Translations under genes and position numbers: made by a program
The notes under the pieces: model-generated
The model's input: the letters and a program-made list of their open reading frames with translations, nothing else
What the model was told of the DNA's origin: nothing
Database searches by the model: none
NCBI GenBank assembly: GCA_000827325.1
Contig: KN832880.1
Location: 290,803 to 354,802, forward strand
DNA length: 64,000 bases
DNA from: Oidiodendron maius Zn
Taxonomy: Eukaryota; Ascomycota; Leotiomycetes; Myxotrichaceae
Reading direction: 5' to 3'
In this document: piece by piece, positions 34,820 through 46,789 of the stretch
Position numbering within the stretch: position 1 is the stretch's first letter
Layout of the letters: each line of letters opens with the position of its first letter

Positions 34820-36950
34820 ATGCTTCCGACTAAGATCTTTCCTCTCCTCGCTGGCATTGCCAGTGCCATCAACATCAAAGTTTCAAACCAGGGTGGAAAT
34901 GCTACCTCGCCCCTTATGTACGGCATCATGTTTGAGGATATCAATCACTCTGGCGACGGCGGCATCTATGCCGAGTTAATCCAAAACCGAGCTTTCCAGG
35001 GCAGTACCGAATTCCCCTCAACCCTAAATCCATGGAGTCCAGTGGGAAACACGCAACTTACACTCCAAAACACATCCGTGCCTCTCTCCTCGGCCCTCCC
35101 AATATCCGTCAACGCAGTGGCTGCCTCCGGGACTCAAGGAGGGTTGCAGAATCCGGGCTGGTGGGGATTCAGTGTCAAATCGCAGACTTACAAGGGCAGC
35201 TTCTGGGCCCTAGGTGATTACTCGGGGATTTTTACACTTTCTCTAAAATCTGCGGTTACTTCCGACGTCTGGGACAGCGTGCAAATTCATTCAAAATCCA
35301 AACCAGGACAATGGGTTCAGCATGCTTTCACACTTCACCCAAAGGCGGCCCCAAATACCAACAACACATTTGTTCTGGAGTTTGAGGGAGGAAAAGGCTC
35401 CTTGAACTTGAATCTCATCAGCTTATTCCCTCCCACGTATAACAACCGTCCGAATGGCCTTCGTCCGGATCTCATGGCGGGCTTGAAGGGCTTGAATCCG
35501 AGTTTCTTGAGGATGCCGGGTGGAAACAATCTGTGCGTACCCTAGCTCATTTGTAGAGAAGATACTGACCACCTATAGCGAAGGAGACTCCTACGGTTAT
35601 CGCTGGAGATGGGATCGCACAATCGGTCCGCTCACCCAGCGGCCAGGTCGTCCGGGAACTTGGGGCTATCCTAATACTGATGGCCTCGGTCTTATCGAGT
35701 ATTTACAGGTCCGTATCTACCACGTACCAGTCTTCTACCCACTGATTTTGATGTAGTGGTGTGACGATCTTGCGATCGAGCCCATCCTCGCAATCTGGTC
35801 AGGAGTGTACCTGGGAGGGGATGCCATTCCTCAAGCTGATCTTGGGCCGTACGTTGAAGAGGCAATGAATGAGCTAGAATTTATCATGGGCTCCACCAAC
35901 ACAAAGTACGGAGCACTGCGAGCATCTCTGGGATACCCAAATCCTTGGATGATTAATTACGTGGAGGTGAGGATCCGGTTTTGTCGATGCAGGAAAATGG
36001 TATTAATGAAGGCTCGGTTCTAGGTTGGCAACGAAGACAATCTTGCCGATTACACAGGCTACGGAAGCTATCGGTTCAGAATGTTTCATGACGCAATCCG
36101 GGCCGCCTATCCCAATATCTCCATTATATCGTCAACTGGTGACTACTCTGCCGTCGCTGCTAATAGTTCTACCGACTACCATAATTATGAACGACCGAAC
36201 ATCTTCGCTTCTCAATTCCATCTGTTTGATCACGCAGACCGCACACATCCAATCTTGCTGGGCGAATATGCAGCAGTCCAATTCAACGCACCACAAGCAG
36301 ATCAGGGAGTGGATTGGAGTGGTGCCGAGAAATTCATGCCGTTTCCTAATTGGGTTGGTGCGGTAGGCGAGACAATTTACACTCTCGGTGCGGAGAGGAA
36401 TGGTGATATCGTTATCGGCTGCAGCTATGCACCTGGGTTCCAGAATTTGAACAGTTATCAATGGACGGTATGCTCATAATCAGCATCTAACTTTTGAGAA
36501 CCTGATTACTGACTTCATTCCCAGCCCGATCTAGTCTCCTTCAACGCTGATCCTGATCAAGATGTCTTCTCCACCAGCTACTACGCTATTCAACTCCTCT
36601 CCTCTCACCGGTACACGCACATCGCCCCAATGACAGCGGACACCGCGTTCGGCCCAGCCTTCTTCGTTGCGGGGTACGACGAAGGGACTCAAGACTACAC
36701 CTTTAAAGCGACCGTCTACAATACTACTGCCCCGGTTCCCTTTGATATCAGCTTCGCAGGCCTGAACTCGAGCCATTCTACTGCCACCTTAACAGTTCTC
36801 AATGCTCCGGATGGTCTTTCGAGCAATACACCCGGTGGCTCAAATGTGGTGCGCCGGGAAACTTATAGATTGACGGCCAATGGAGGCGTATTCAGCTTTT
36901 CATTGAACCAGTACGATATTGCAGTCTTGACTACGAAATACTCGTCTTAG
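34820..36950 (+). CDS. Alpha-L-arabinofuranosidase, GH51, secreted
   Basis: Five exons: 34820-35532, 35579-35708, 35757-35966, 36024-36467 and 36525-36950, giving 640 residues in frame. The start [19 protein letters not shown] carries a signal peptide. The N-terminal part contains [22 protein letters not shown] and a sugar-binding-like beta domain. The barrel shows [28 protein letters not shown], the acid/base Glu in VGNED and the nucleophile Glu in ILLGEYA. The C-terminus is the usual beta-sandwich. The enzyme removes terminal arabinofuranose from arabinan or arabinoxylan outside the cell, complementing the nearby GH43. Confidence 0.92.
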
Positions 36951-37539
36951 ATTTAGCTTGGAGATGAGACACATCCACGCTAGACATGCACTCTGGTCTC
37001 ACGCATGATTATAACTCATCGGGCCCAATTTCACAAGACAAAAGATGTTACATCGATCATGCAACGTGGTTTGTCGCCGAGCCGGACATATCACGGAGCC
37101 GGACAAGTCTCGACAAATTACAAACATGTAAGGGCGGCCTCCCGTGCCTTAACCTTGTTAGGGTAGACAATAGGTAGGGCAGTCTGATAGAACTTACGAC
37201 GAAGTAAATGGCGCTTTAAGAGTTTTTTATAAAGATAGATTTAGGTGCAGTTACTGCAAAGAAATCTCACTTATTCGCATCTTGGACCATTGTTACGATC
37301 TTGCTCGGGGTAGTACCGGCAGTGCTAACAGCTGGCTTCCCTAGACCACTTGCCAGTTGCACAGACCACTTGCCAATGGTACCAAAATACTATATAACCC
37401 TGCCAGTTGGTCGTGTAGTGTTTTATGTGGTGACAAAATAATAGACTTGCATCCGTGGAGCTCTTGGCGCTGTTGGCGCCGTTGTCGGGTCGTTGGCAGG
37501 TCGTTGGCGTTACCCCGATTTGCGGATGATATCTAGAGC
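36951..37539. other. Intergenic/repeat margin
   Basis: No gene seen. From about 37290 the sequence looks like an old repeat: TGTTACGATC start, a TATATAACC box near 37391, and G-rich tandem GTTGGCG-like motifs at 37470-37510. It may be the left part of the repeat that received the pogo-like insertion. Confidence 0.35.
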
Positions 37540-37671
37540 GTTATAAAGGTTATTCAAGTACGGTATCTATAGGATTATCAAATTTAAAAGGATTTATAGC
37601 TAGCATTTCTCCTTACTGCCTTACTTTAATATACTTATACCTCCTCTTAAGGTAAAGGTTCTCTCTATCTA

Positions 37672-39635
37672 ATCGTTCGGTTATGTAACAGCTCACCCAC
37701 TTAGCTGCGCTAAGTGGGTGAGGGAGGGCAATGCGACTCGAACAGCAATACGACTTTTTCAGCCCACTTTAGACTACTACCACTCAACCACGCCACCATG
37801 CTATCCAAAACCACTGAAATTGAGGCTAAAGTTGATGCTGCGATGGCAGCGATGGATGCTAATCCACGATTAAAAGCTAAGGATGCTGCACGCCAGTTTA
37901 ATGCGCTATACCAGCGGCTACTTCGATGTAGGAGGGGCATCCCACCTAGTCATACTCGTGGTGGGCATAATAAGAAGCTAAATTCAGTGCAAGATACAGC
38001 CTTACAAGACTATATATGCATGCTTTATCACTGCAGGACTCCAGCTAATATAGAAGCAGTCCTCTTAGCTGCGAATCGGCTGCTCTATTACTCAACTGGT
38101 GACCCTGGAAGGTCAGTCTCAATATGCTGGACTAAGGCCTGGATTAAGCGCAATTCTGATTATATCGATACGCTGAAATCTAAGCCTCTGTCTGCAAAAC
38201 GATTAGCCTCGTATATAGTAGAGGATATCGAGGGCTATTTTATAGCCTTTAAGAAGTGTAAGGACTACTGGGGGATCCAGGACGAGGATATATATAATTT
38301 TGATGAGACAGGCTTTCAAATCAGGGTCTCTTCAGGTGAAAAGGTCCTGGTTCCAAAGGATATACTAGTAGTATATACAGCAGACCCTGAAAATAAAGAG
38401 CTTATTACCTCGGTTGAGACTATTAATTATAGGGGCTGAAAGGTGCCTCCTATGATTATATTTGCTGGAGCTTATTACCTATATCGATATTTTAAGAATA
38501 ACCTAGATGGTGATATTACATTCGTATGATCAAGCTCTGGCTACTTAAACGATAAGCTAGGGCTTAAATACCTTGAATACTTTAATCACTATACCCAATC
38601 AAAGAGTGTTGGTAACTACCGGATGTTAATATTCGATGGCCATAGGAGTCACCTTACTCAAGAGTTCCTAGACTTCTGCTGGCAGTACTATATTCGGCCT
38701 TTCCAGCTCCCTGCTCACACTATGCACCTCTTATAGCCTCTAGATGTTGGTGTATTTCAGAGCTTAAAACATAACTTTAAGAAGGAGGTTCGGAAGCAGG
38801 TCTTTTTAGGTGCTAAGGAAATATCACGCACTGATTTCTTTGCCTTTTTTCAGTATTTCCATGATAAAACCTTCAAAAATCCACGGATTCATAAGAGCGC
38901 TTTCCGGAAAACAGGCCTAATTCCACTCAATCCACAGCTAGTCCTTTCAAAATTAAAGGAGTATCAGGCTGCTCAATCACGTCCTAAAACACCACCTCTT
39001 ATTCAGAGATCTTCGCCTCCTATACCCTCTTCTTTACCTATATTTATAACACCCCCACCACCTGACTGGGCTCAATTTCAGACCCCTTTGACTATAAGGA
39101 CTCGGAAGCTAGGGGTAGAATATATTAGATAGCGGTACTATGATTCCCTAGAACAGGGAGTACTGATTATACCCTCTATGATACGCGTGGCTGAAAAGAT
39201 TGAGAAAGCTGCCGAGACCTCAATGTTATCTGGGGCCCTTTCAAAGCATCGTTTATAGGATATAGCTAGTGTAGAGGCAGCCCGTAAGAAGAGGAAAGAA
39301 GGTAGTAGTAAAGTAGTTCAAAAGTATGGTGAAATAAAGGTTTACCAGGCCCGTATACAGATTCAAGCAGAGGAGGAGGATGAAAAGGAGGTGGTTAATA
39401 TACGTCTTAAGAAGAAGCAAAAGGTCTGGTGTAAGAACTATATAAATACTATAAAAGAGCTAAGTGAGAGCTTTATAATACTATAATATAAGGGGCTGAT
39501 ACTGCATGGTTGTGGTGTTATAGGTTAATTAATCTAATTCAGGGTAAAAAAAAGTCGTATTGCTGTTCGAGTCGCATTGCCCTCCCTCACCTACTTAGCT
39601 GCGCTAAGTAGGTGAGCTGTTACGTAACCGAACGA
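37672..39635 (+). mobile_element. Pogo/Fot-like Tc1-mariner DNA transposon
   Basis: A 1.96-kb element with terminal inverted repeats of about 88 bp (37672-37759 and 39549-39635), differing at a few positions, flanked by TA on both sides (37670-37671 and 39636-39637), the Tc1-mariner target duplication. Each TIR also contains a small palindrome around CTTAGCTGCGCTAAG. The body holds one transposase frame that is broken. Confidence 0.9.
37799..39486 (+). pseudogene. Pogo-type DDE transposase with five in-frame stops
   Basis: From ATG 37799 one frame runs to 39486. It shows an N-terminal HTH (AKDAARQFNALYQRLLRC), a CENP-B/Tc5-type second HTH (TKAWIKRNSDYIDTLKSKPL), and the DDE_1 catalytic motifs: first Asp in YNFDETGFQI, second in LIFDGHRSH, third in PLDVGVFQSLK. 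In-frame stops lie at 38437, 38527, 38734, 39130 and 39256; each is explained by one transition, as expected of RIP. The C-terminus has a Glu/Lys-rich stretch. The element could still be moved in trans by an active relative since its TIRs are intact. Confidence 0.9.
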
Positions 39636-40039
39636 TTATAGTGATATACTTATCTAACTTGGCTTTAGTTATTCCTTAGATATTTGCAGGCAGCTTGCCT
39701 GTATTATCTTCCTTCGGAGTATATAGCGAACCTGCAGTAGTATCGCTAATAGTTCCTGAGTCTTACACTAGTTCCTAAGCTGGAAGTGAAGGCCTGCTGT
39801 ATAGTGCTATTATCGGCGCCCTAATAGTCTGTATACCTCGTTATAAGAGCGATCAGAAAATCAGGTGTCTATTGTATAGAGTGGAAGAGTTGACCATGCA
39901 ATGGTTGTTCAGCAGGAAAGTAAGGGTAGCTAGGACCTTGCTAGAGGTTCACTAGTGATTCTTAAGAGCAGAGCTGTATTCAATGACTGATGATTAGACT
40001 GATTGCTGGCCCCCCTAAAATGAGGGCTTCGTTAAGCAT

Positions 40040-40753
40040 TATTATTATTATTATTATTATCCTCCGCAATGGCTAAGCCGCGGTACTTCTACACAATAAT
40101 ATCCTATATACAAAGGCTAACGCAACCTCTCGGAAGAATCCTCACTGATATGCATACCCCCTTGTAATACAGGCAAATAATCGGGAGGCCTAGGTAAACT
40201 CGTCCAGTGGCAACTCTGAACCAAACTTCCTCCTTCTCCCTGGGATCAGACCACTGTCCCTGCCTCTGGTGTCCAGCCCTGTCTCTCACTCAGTTCTGTT
40301 CCTAGACGGCCTCTGGGGGCTGGTCGCTTCGCTACTTGATTGGTCGCGGTTGTAGGGCCCTATCACCCTAGTCTCAAGCTCTTTGGTCGTGTATCAATGA
40401 TTTGGTCTTCGTCGTTTCTAGAGGCTCACCCCTCTAGAAAGGTAGGGTTTTGCCCAGGTTCTCGGTTAGGCGACCGCTGCTGTGGTATCCGGGAGCAGAA
40501 GCCGGGGCCAAGGTTCTCGGTTAGGCAAAAACCGCTGCTGTGATAACCGGGAGCAGAATCCGGGTTCAAGCTAGGCCTAGGGGGAGCAGTCCTAGGTGAA
40601 CCAGCTAGTCATCTTCTGGGAGGCAACAGAAGAGGTGCCTAGAGCTGGATTCGAACCAACATCCCTCACATCACAGGTTTAAATAGGGTGGGCGAGACCT
40701 ATTAGGTTCGATGATGACTTTTGGGACCCAGGCGCACGACCACTGCGCCATCC
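40040..40753 (-). mobile_element. tRNA-derived SINE with 16-bp target duplication
   Basis: Read on the minus strand, the element starts with a tRNA-like head, continues through a body with an internal 54-bp repeat (40458 and 40512), and ends in an AAT-repeat tail (40040-40060). It is flanked by identical 16-bp direct repeats GGGCTTCGTTAAGCAT at 40024-40039 and 40754-40769. Short target duplications plus a simple A/T-rich tail are the marks of LINE-mediated retroposition. No coding capacity is seen, as expected. Confidence 0.8.
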
Positions 40754-40757
40754 GGGC
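40637..40757 (-). ncRNA. tRNA-like promoter head of the SINE
   Basis: The minus strand reads an acceptor-like GCCCGGA, an A box TGGCGCAGTGG with a GCGC/GCGC D-stem, a B box GGTTCGAATCC in a T-arm with GTTGG/CCAGC stem, and a 3' acceptor strand TCTAGGC that pairs with GCCCGGA except at one position. The distance is about 121 nt, too long for a plain tRNA, and no convincing anticodon arm is found, so it is a SINE head rather than a working tRNA gene. Confidence 0.65.
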
Positions 40758-40862
40758 TTCGTTAAGCATATATATACATGAATAATTAGCCGTCCCTAGC
40801 ATAAGTCGTGCCACGTAGCAAGGCGCTACCATCCTGGGACCCTCTGGATTTGCACCTGACAC

Positions 40863-41104
40863 TTTTGGAGTCGCTTGAAGACATAAGTGCAGTCAGTGCC
40901 AGGGGAAAGGTAATCACGTGACCACAATTTTGCAGAAAGCTGCAAAACTTACAGGTATGATTTTGACTAGTTATAGCAGTGCCTGTATATAAGCCTTTCC
41001 CTAACACCTTATACATTACTAACAACAGCTGAATTATAAAGTTCTGCATGTATAAAGTTTTGCAATTCCTGGCATTGTAATACTATTACTGTTAGATTAA
41101 GGGA
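40863..41104 (+). repeat. 242-bp dispersed repeat, copy 2
   Basis: Same orientation and length as 28013-28254, with the hairpin GTTTTGCAG-aaag-CTGCAAAAC conserved. It lies about 90 bp beyond the SINE. Confidence 0.85.
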
Positions 41105-41389
41105 GGTCGGGTATTTGAAGACAAGTTGTCTTCTAATTTGCTAAAGGATACTTAAATATCTTTCGCGATTATTCATCTTTGGGAACTTTGAAAGGTATCT
41201 TTTCTATCGTAAATCGAGGCTTTAGAAAGCGTTTACGAATTTGAAATAAACCTCGATTATATCCCGATGAATGTCTTCTCAGAACCAGAAGTCTACTTCC
41301 CGACCGAGGTGTAAACATTCTCCTGCTTCCTCATAGTAAGTCCGACAGACTCTTGGAGACTTATTGCCAATTAGTAACCAAACAATCCA

Positions 41390-41635
41390 GTACATTCTCC
41401 AATATCAATTGCAGTAATGACGACGGCACTTCAAAAAATTCCAGTAGTCAACTCAACAGTTACATCCACGTGACTCGGGATGTAGGGGATAGGCTTCTTA
41501 GGGGCGAGTTGTTGACGAGAAGAGGGCATGTAGAGAGGGCTGCCAAGGCCATTGCAGAGTTTGATAAGGTGTTTGAGGGCCAAAGGTGAGGGTATTTGGG
41601 TTGAAGTTCGTGGGAGACTGGGGCGAAATATGTGC
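41390..41635 (+). repeat. Duplicated segment, less decayed copy
   Basis: Aligns along its length with 47378-47612. The plus strand holds a plausible coding remnant (LLRGELLTRRGHVERAAKAIAEFDKV), of unknown family. The other copy carries numerous C-to-T/G-to-A changes. Confidence 0.65.
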
Positions 41636-41851
41636 TTGGAGTGAAGGAACCTTGGGGGTGTGTGAGATGTTAAAGAGTGTGGTACTATTAGCCCGCGAAG
41701 GTTTTTGGAAGGCAGCTTGGATGCCGGATGGGAAGTAGTAGATAGTAATTGCAAGCCAGAAGTATTTCTTGAGGACGGCTAGAGTTATTCCAACATACTC
41801 CTCTGTCACGCCTCACTATATGTCTTAGGAGGCGTCCGCCTTATCGACTCG

Positions 41852-42307
41852 TTAAAAACGTTGGCTCTGCATAAGCTCCACAAGACGTTGTCCGCGTTCG
41901 AGCAAGATAGTCATAATGCTGAGGATATTGTTGACCTCGCCAGATATGCATACTCGGAGGAAGGCAAGGGTTCTGATGAAGGGATTGGTGGTCTGAGAGG
42001 TCTCGTATGTCAGTACATGGCTGAAAATTCGTTGGCCATATCTTTTGACGCGGGATTCATCCACCTCTTCGGCGACCGAGGCCAGTTGTGAAGGATCTCT
42101 TCCGACGGTGCAGAGGATGTGCTCGTGATAGGACCCATCTCGGCATCCGCAAAGCAGATGGGACCTCTCGAGGGTTAGAGCGGCAGCCTCCACAGAGAGC
42201 TGGAAGATAGCTAACTTTACTGCTATTCGGGGATAGCAAATGGGAATGGACAGAAATTCAGAGCCGGCATCGTCATTAGAATCATTCGTCACCGCTATCG
42301 TATCCAC
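41852..42307 (-). CDS. Hypothetical protein or gene remnant
   Basis: A minus-strand frame of 151 residues, beginning MDTIAVTNDSNDDAGSEFLS and containing LTLERSHLLCGCRDGSYHEH and a helical C-terminal part (VNNILSIMTILLERGQRLVE). The layout faintly recalls the C-terminal part of fungal Zn2Cys6 (AflR-like) regulators, but no DNA-binding domain is attached; a further minus-strand frame upstream at 42352-42558 could belong to the same former gene. It sits in a repeat-rich, pseudogene-rich stretch, so it may be dead. Confidence 0.3.
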   Translation of the reverse strand: MDTIAVTNDSNDDAGSEFLSIPICYPRIAVKLAIFQLSVEAAALTLERSHLLCGCRDGSYHEHILCTVGRDPSQLASVAEEVDESRVKRYGQRIFSHVLTYETSQTTNPFIRTLAFLRVCISGEVNNILSIMTILLERGQRLVELMQSQRF

Positions 42308-42959
42308 GTGTCTAGTTGAGCTAGTTAGAGATTATCAGACGAAGATTACCACTAGAAAGCAAATCTGAACACAACCTTGGCAACTATCCAGATGGTTTCC
42401 AGAGCCGGTATTTCACCTAGCAGCTTTTTGGCTGACCCCCTGACCAGATCAATCGCCTGGAAAGTGTTGAGAGAACTGGGTCGGTTAACGGGTGGTTTTG
42501 AAGGGGGGCTTGTGATCATGCGATTGAAACGCTCCTGCGGTTTCGGCACGTCATGCAAAAGGAAAGGGCAAGGCGCTGCTGTTAAAACGCGGACTGGGGA
42601 ACTTGAAGGTTCGAAGATCTAGTTTAAAAACCTAGCTTCTAGTTTCAGCAAAAATGGCGAACTCCAATCTAATCCTAGCAATCCATCATGTCAATGGAGA
42701 TTCCTAAAGAAATCGTGGCCCTGGTTCAACCTCAAACTTTCGAGGGCAAAACTCGGTATAAATTAATCCAGATTCGGGTATCACTGCTATTTTCGGTTAC
42801 TTTATATCAAGTGCCCGCTTATACTTGCGGAATCCATTTATGCCGAAATGCTACTCCTATACTTCCGACTAAAAAACATTAATATTTCAGCACAAAACAA
42901 TTTCTGTGTATCCATCCACAGGGAGAACATACTTCCAATGGCGCCAGTTTAGCCCCCAT

Positions 42960-43560
<601 letters not shown>

Positions 43561-44333
43561 AAGCCCAACCCTAGAAGCATATAAACCCTAAGCCAGAGGG
43601 TTATATCCTTAATCAATTGAAGCACCTACACGCCGTTTACAGCTGTATTTACGTGCCCTTTACAGTTCATTACCGATACGTTGTAGTTATAGCCGTATTA
43701 AGTTTAGCGCTGCATTGCTCGTAATCCTGACACCGACGACATAGCAAGTCACCCACGTGATAGTAGTATTCACCCGGAATTTTACGTACGTTTTCAGCCT
43801 GAAGCCTCTCCCAGAACATACGAAGACTATTATAGAGAACTCTTGTCGAAGTAGCACTTGTATAATACGCAAAGAAAAGCCATGTTAATAACTGCTTAAT
43901 TCTTTATGACATGGCGGCTTAAGAGACCGACTTTTGCGATTTTGGAATTTCACAGCGGTGTACTTACTGCAGCCGCATTCACTCGGGCAGTTCGACAGTA
44001 GGCCTACAACTTGAATGTATAGAGCGTTCGAGACCTAGCTGGCCCTAGCTTCCTAGCGGGCTGATCCCGAAGCCGGTTTGTGAGCTAGTACTTCAGCTGC
44101 CACATCTGCTCCGGGTTTTCTTGGCAGAGCACCGTTGTGGAATAATTATAACAGCGGCGTATAACCACGGCCAACGGCCAAGCTCTCCTATATTATAAAC
44201 GCTCTGGTTCTCGTTTTCGGATATATCGGTTATCCGTATTCGGACAAATCGGCCAAGTCCTCCCTTGATAGAGTGGATAGGAACTGATTGTTGGACATCT
44301 TAGCCTCGCTGCGCCGCACACCTGATAGGGTCG
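43561..44333. other. Intergenic, no supported gene
   Basis: About 770 bp between the pseudogene and the next gene; no domain-bearing frame. Confidence 0.35.
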
Positions 44334-46789
44334 ATGGCAACTCGCTGGAGAGAGGCGCCGTTAACAAACGGGGAAGGCCCGCACTCGTTCTTGTTTTACG
44401 TCGTGGCCAAAGTTGGGCCGGGTGAGAGCTCAAGACCTATCGCCGTCTCCCTGTGGCAAGGCGGCTTGAGTCCTAATGAAGCAGTGGACGGCCTTCGAGT
44501 CCCACAGGCCTGTTTACAGGTTGTGGATATCTTGTCAACCGTGGGAAATCGTACGGCAATCCAAGGAGAACTCAGCCTCGCAGCAGACTTCTACAAGAAT
44601 GACAGTGATGGATTGCTGATACCGCGGACGGAACTGCCAGAATTGAATCGTTGGCTGGATAACCCTTCGCTGGCTGCTAAACGCTCTAGGTCATGGCATC
44701 GTCACTTTACAGAGTTTCCCTTTATCTCTACATGTCTACTCGTAGGAGTAGGTTACGATCAGACCAATGGATGCAAGAATAGCCCCAGGACAGAGCTGCT
44801 GGGGACGGTTTACCGCGATGATAGCATTGAGTATGGGATGGTAGTCATTGATATCTCAGACTTAGATGAGATACGCTATGGGATAGTTGGCTTCATGGTC
44901 CGACAGATGGTCGAAACGCCAGATGATTTGGACCCTGATGATGACTCCTACGAGGCTGTCCCAATTGTAGAAGAGCCCCGGTCTCGAAAACCATTATCGG
45001 CCAATGAGTATATGAGCAGATTCCATCCTAATCGATTTGGAGATCCTTATGCCTTCGGCGATGTGGTTAATAGACTAGAAGAGAAACCGCTAGTTACAGT
45101 ATCGGCTATGGATTGTAAGATAAAAGCCTTCAAAGTCAAGCCCAGATCCTTTACTAACGTCCGTATTCTAATAGTCATCTGGCCTTCTAACGCAGGTATA
45201 GCGGCTACTACAAATCAAATCCATGAAGGCAGCAGTACAAGCGCAGTGCACGATCATGATATCAGACAACAGATCGATAATTTCTTGTGTACTAATATAT
45301 ATGATGCATCTCTTCTAGACAACCTGCATGCACTTCCTAACCTGCAAGACATATTGCGCTGCCACCTTCATACGCGTTCAGAAGAGCCTAATACTAGCAG
45401 CCACGCGAGTGCATTTGGACAGTTGCTGGCTATTGCTTTCTCTAAACAGCAGCACCTTGACTGGGTTCTCCTTAAAGGCCTAACTACCGATGCACTTGCT
45501 GCCGCTATACAGACGAAGGAGTTAGAAGACGCAAAATCTATCAGTCTTTCTATTGACAGTATCCACGGCACAACCATACAGCTTCTCGATGCTCTATCCT
45601 TATCACAAAATATTCGCGAAATATATTTGCTTCAAGGGCCGACTAGAGTCACCGATACCCAGAGTACAGACATATTCCTTGCTTTATCATCGTCAAATCA
45701 TCTTTCTCTCTTAAAATGCAAGCTTTTTTTCACCGGAGCCTACTCAGCCGGCCTACGGAAAACCTTTTGGCTCCCTCCAGCCACGTATAAACCCAATATC
45801 CAAGCCTTCCCTATCCAGCACATGTTTGTCCGGCATCAGATTGGCTCATCGCCACAGTTCTGGCCTAATCACTTTTACCTTGGCGACGCTATGCTACATC
45901 CACAGCGCTTTACTGCTGGGTTTCTGCAATACATGCAGTCTCTGATCACGGGAGAGTCGATGGTGGCCGAGAATTTATACAGCTTCGCATGTGCGCCGTC
46001 AACATTCGCGGAAAATGCATCTTCTACAGAGATCAGCCCTATCCCCGCGGAGACTAATACCATTCCCACGTGGGCCCTAACGCGAGACGAGAAGCTCAGG
46101 ATGCATGCAGAGTGCTGGCCCGAGGTACGGGATCTTATCTCGGGGAGCTGGGTGGTTGTTGTATCGAAGGAGAAATATATCGATCGCGATGCGGTACAGT
46201 CAAAGGCCTGGCCTCGCAAACCCAGTAGAGCAATATACTTAAAATACGCCCTGGTGCGTCTGAAGACGCAGCTGGTGGTAGATCAAGCCGCTGAAACGTT
46301 AACACCGGAAATAGTACAGGTAGGCGGAATAAAGGAGTTTCTACAGATCGTGGCGCCGGAAGTGAATCCAGATAGAGTGGAACAGCGACTACAGGAGCTA
46401 CAGATTTATATTTCCCACTCCCCAGATCAGGCAGCATTGGGCCCCGGGATGAGTTGGTTATCGGTATTTGAGCCCCAGGAAGCTTGTTCTATCCTAAGGG
46501 ATTTTCTAGAGGATGCAAAATTTGTGAAAGGAAATTTAAAGATGGCTATGGAAGACAATCAGACAGGTATATTATCCTTTCTTCTCCCTCTCCCCCGATC
46601 TTCCTTTTGGAACCCTGCTATATTGTTCCAGAATGTTTAGTGACTAATATACTGGGTTTCCTTTTAGAGCGCGACTGGTACCCAGAACTGTTTAGGGATC
46701 AAACTAGTCAAGGAGCTAGATATATAAGGTATGCTAATACACGTATATACGAGCTCATATCTAGAATTAATAGTTTGACTATAATCTAG
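44334..46789 (+). CDS. Conserved-looking fungal protein of unknown function, 784 residues
   Basis: Two exons, 44334-46566 and 46668-46789, with an intron of 101 bp (GTATAT...TTTTAG) that keeps frame, giving 784 residues. Base and codon use look like a working gene. The N-terminal 270 residues are mixed alpha/beta (VPQACLQVVDILSTVGNRTA, FPFISTCLLVGVGYDQT, YGMVVIDISDLDEIRYGIVG), followed by an acidic linker. The middle contains leucine-rich, LRR-like periodicity (LSIDSIHGTTIQLLDALSLS, LALSSSNHLSLLKCKLFF). The C-terminal 150 residues are helical and charged. No signal peptide or membrane segment. I do not recognise a family. Confidence 0.7.

Larger units (their letters stand above)
37540..39998. 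repeat. Dispersed repeat interrupted by a pogo-like transposon
   Basis: Sequence left (about 37540-37669) and right (39638-39998) of the transposon aligns in order with the decayed copy at 13140-13565. The other copy has an uninterrupted CTCTCTATAG at the point where the transposon sits here, so it preserves the empty site. This copy is much less decayed. Class unknown; an LTR-type fossil is possible. Confidence 0.5.

Noticed and set aside
40637-40757. Functional tRNA gene
   Set aside because: The A box to B box span is too long, no convincing anticodon arm exists, one acceptor pair is broken, and it forms the head of an element with tail and target duplication.
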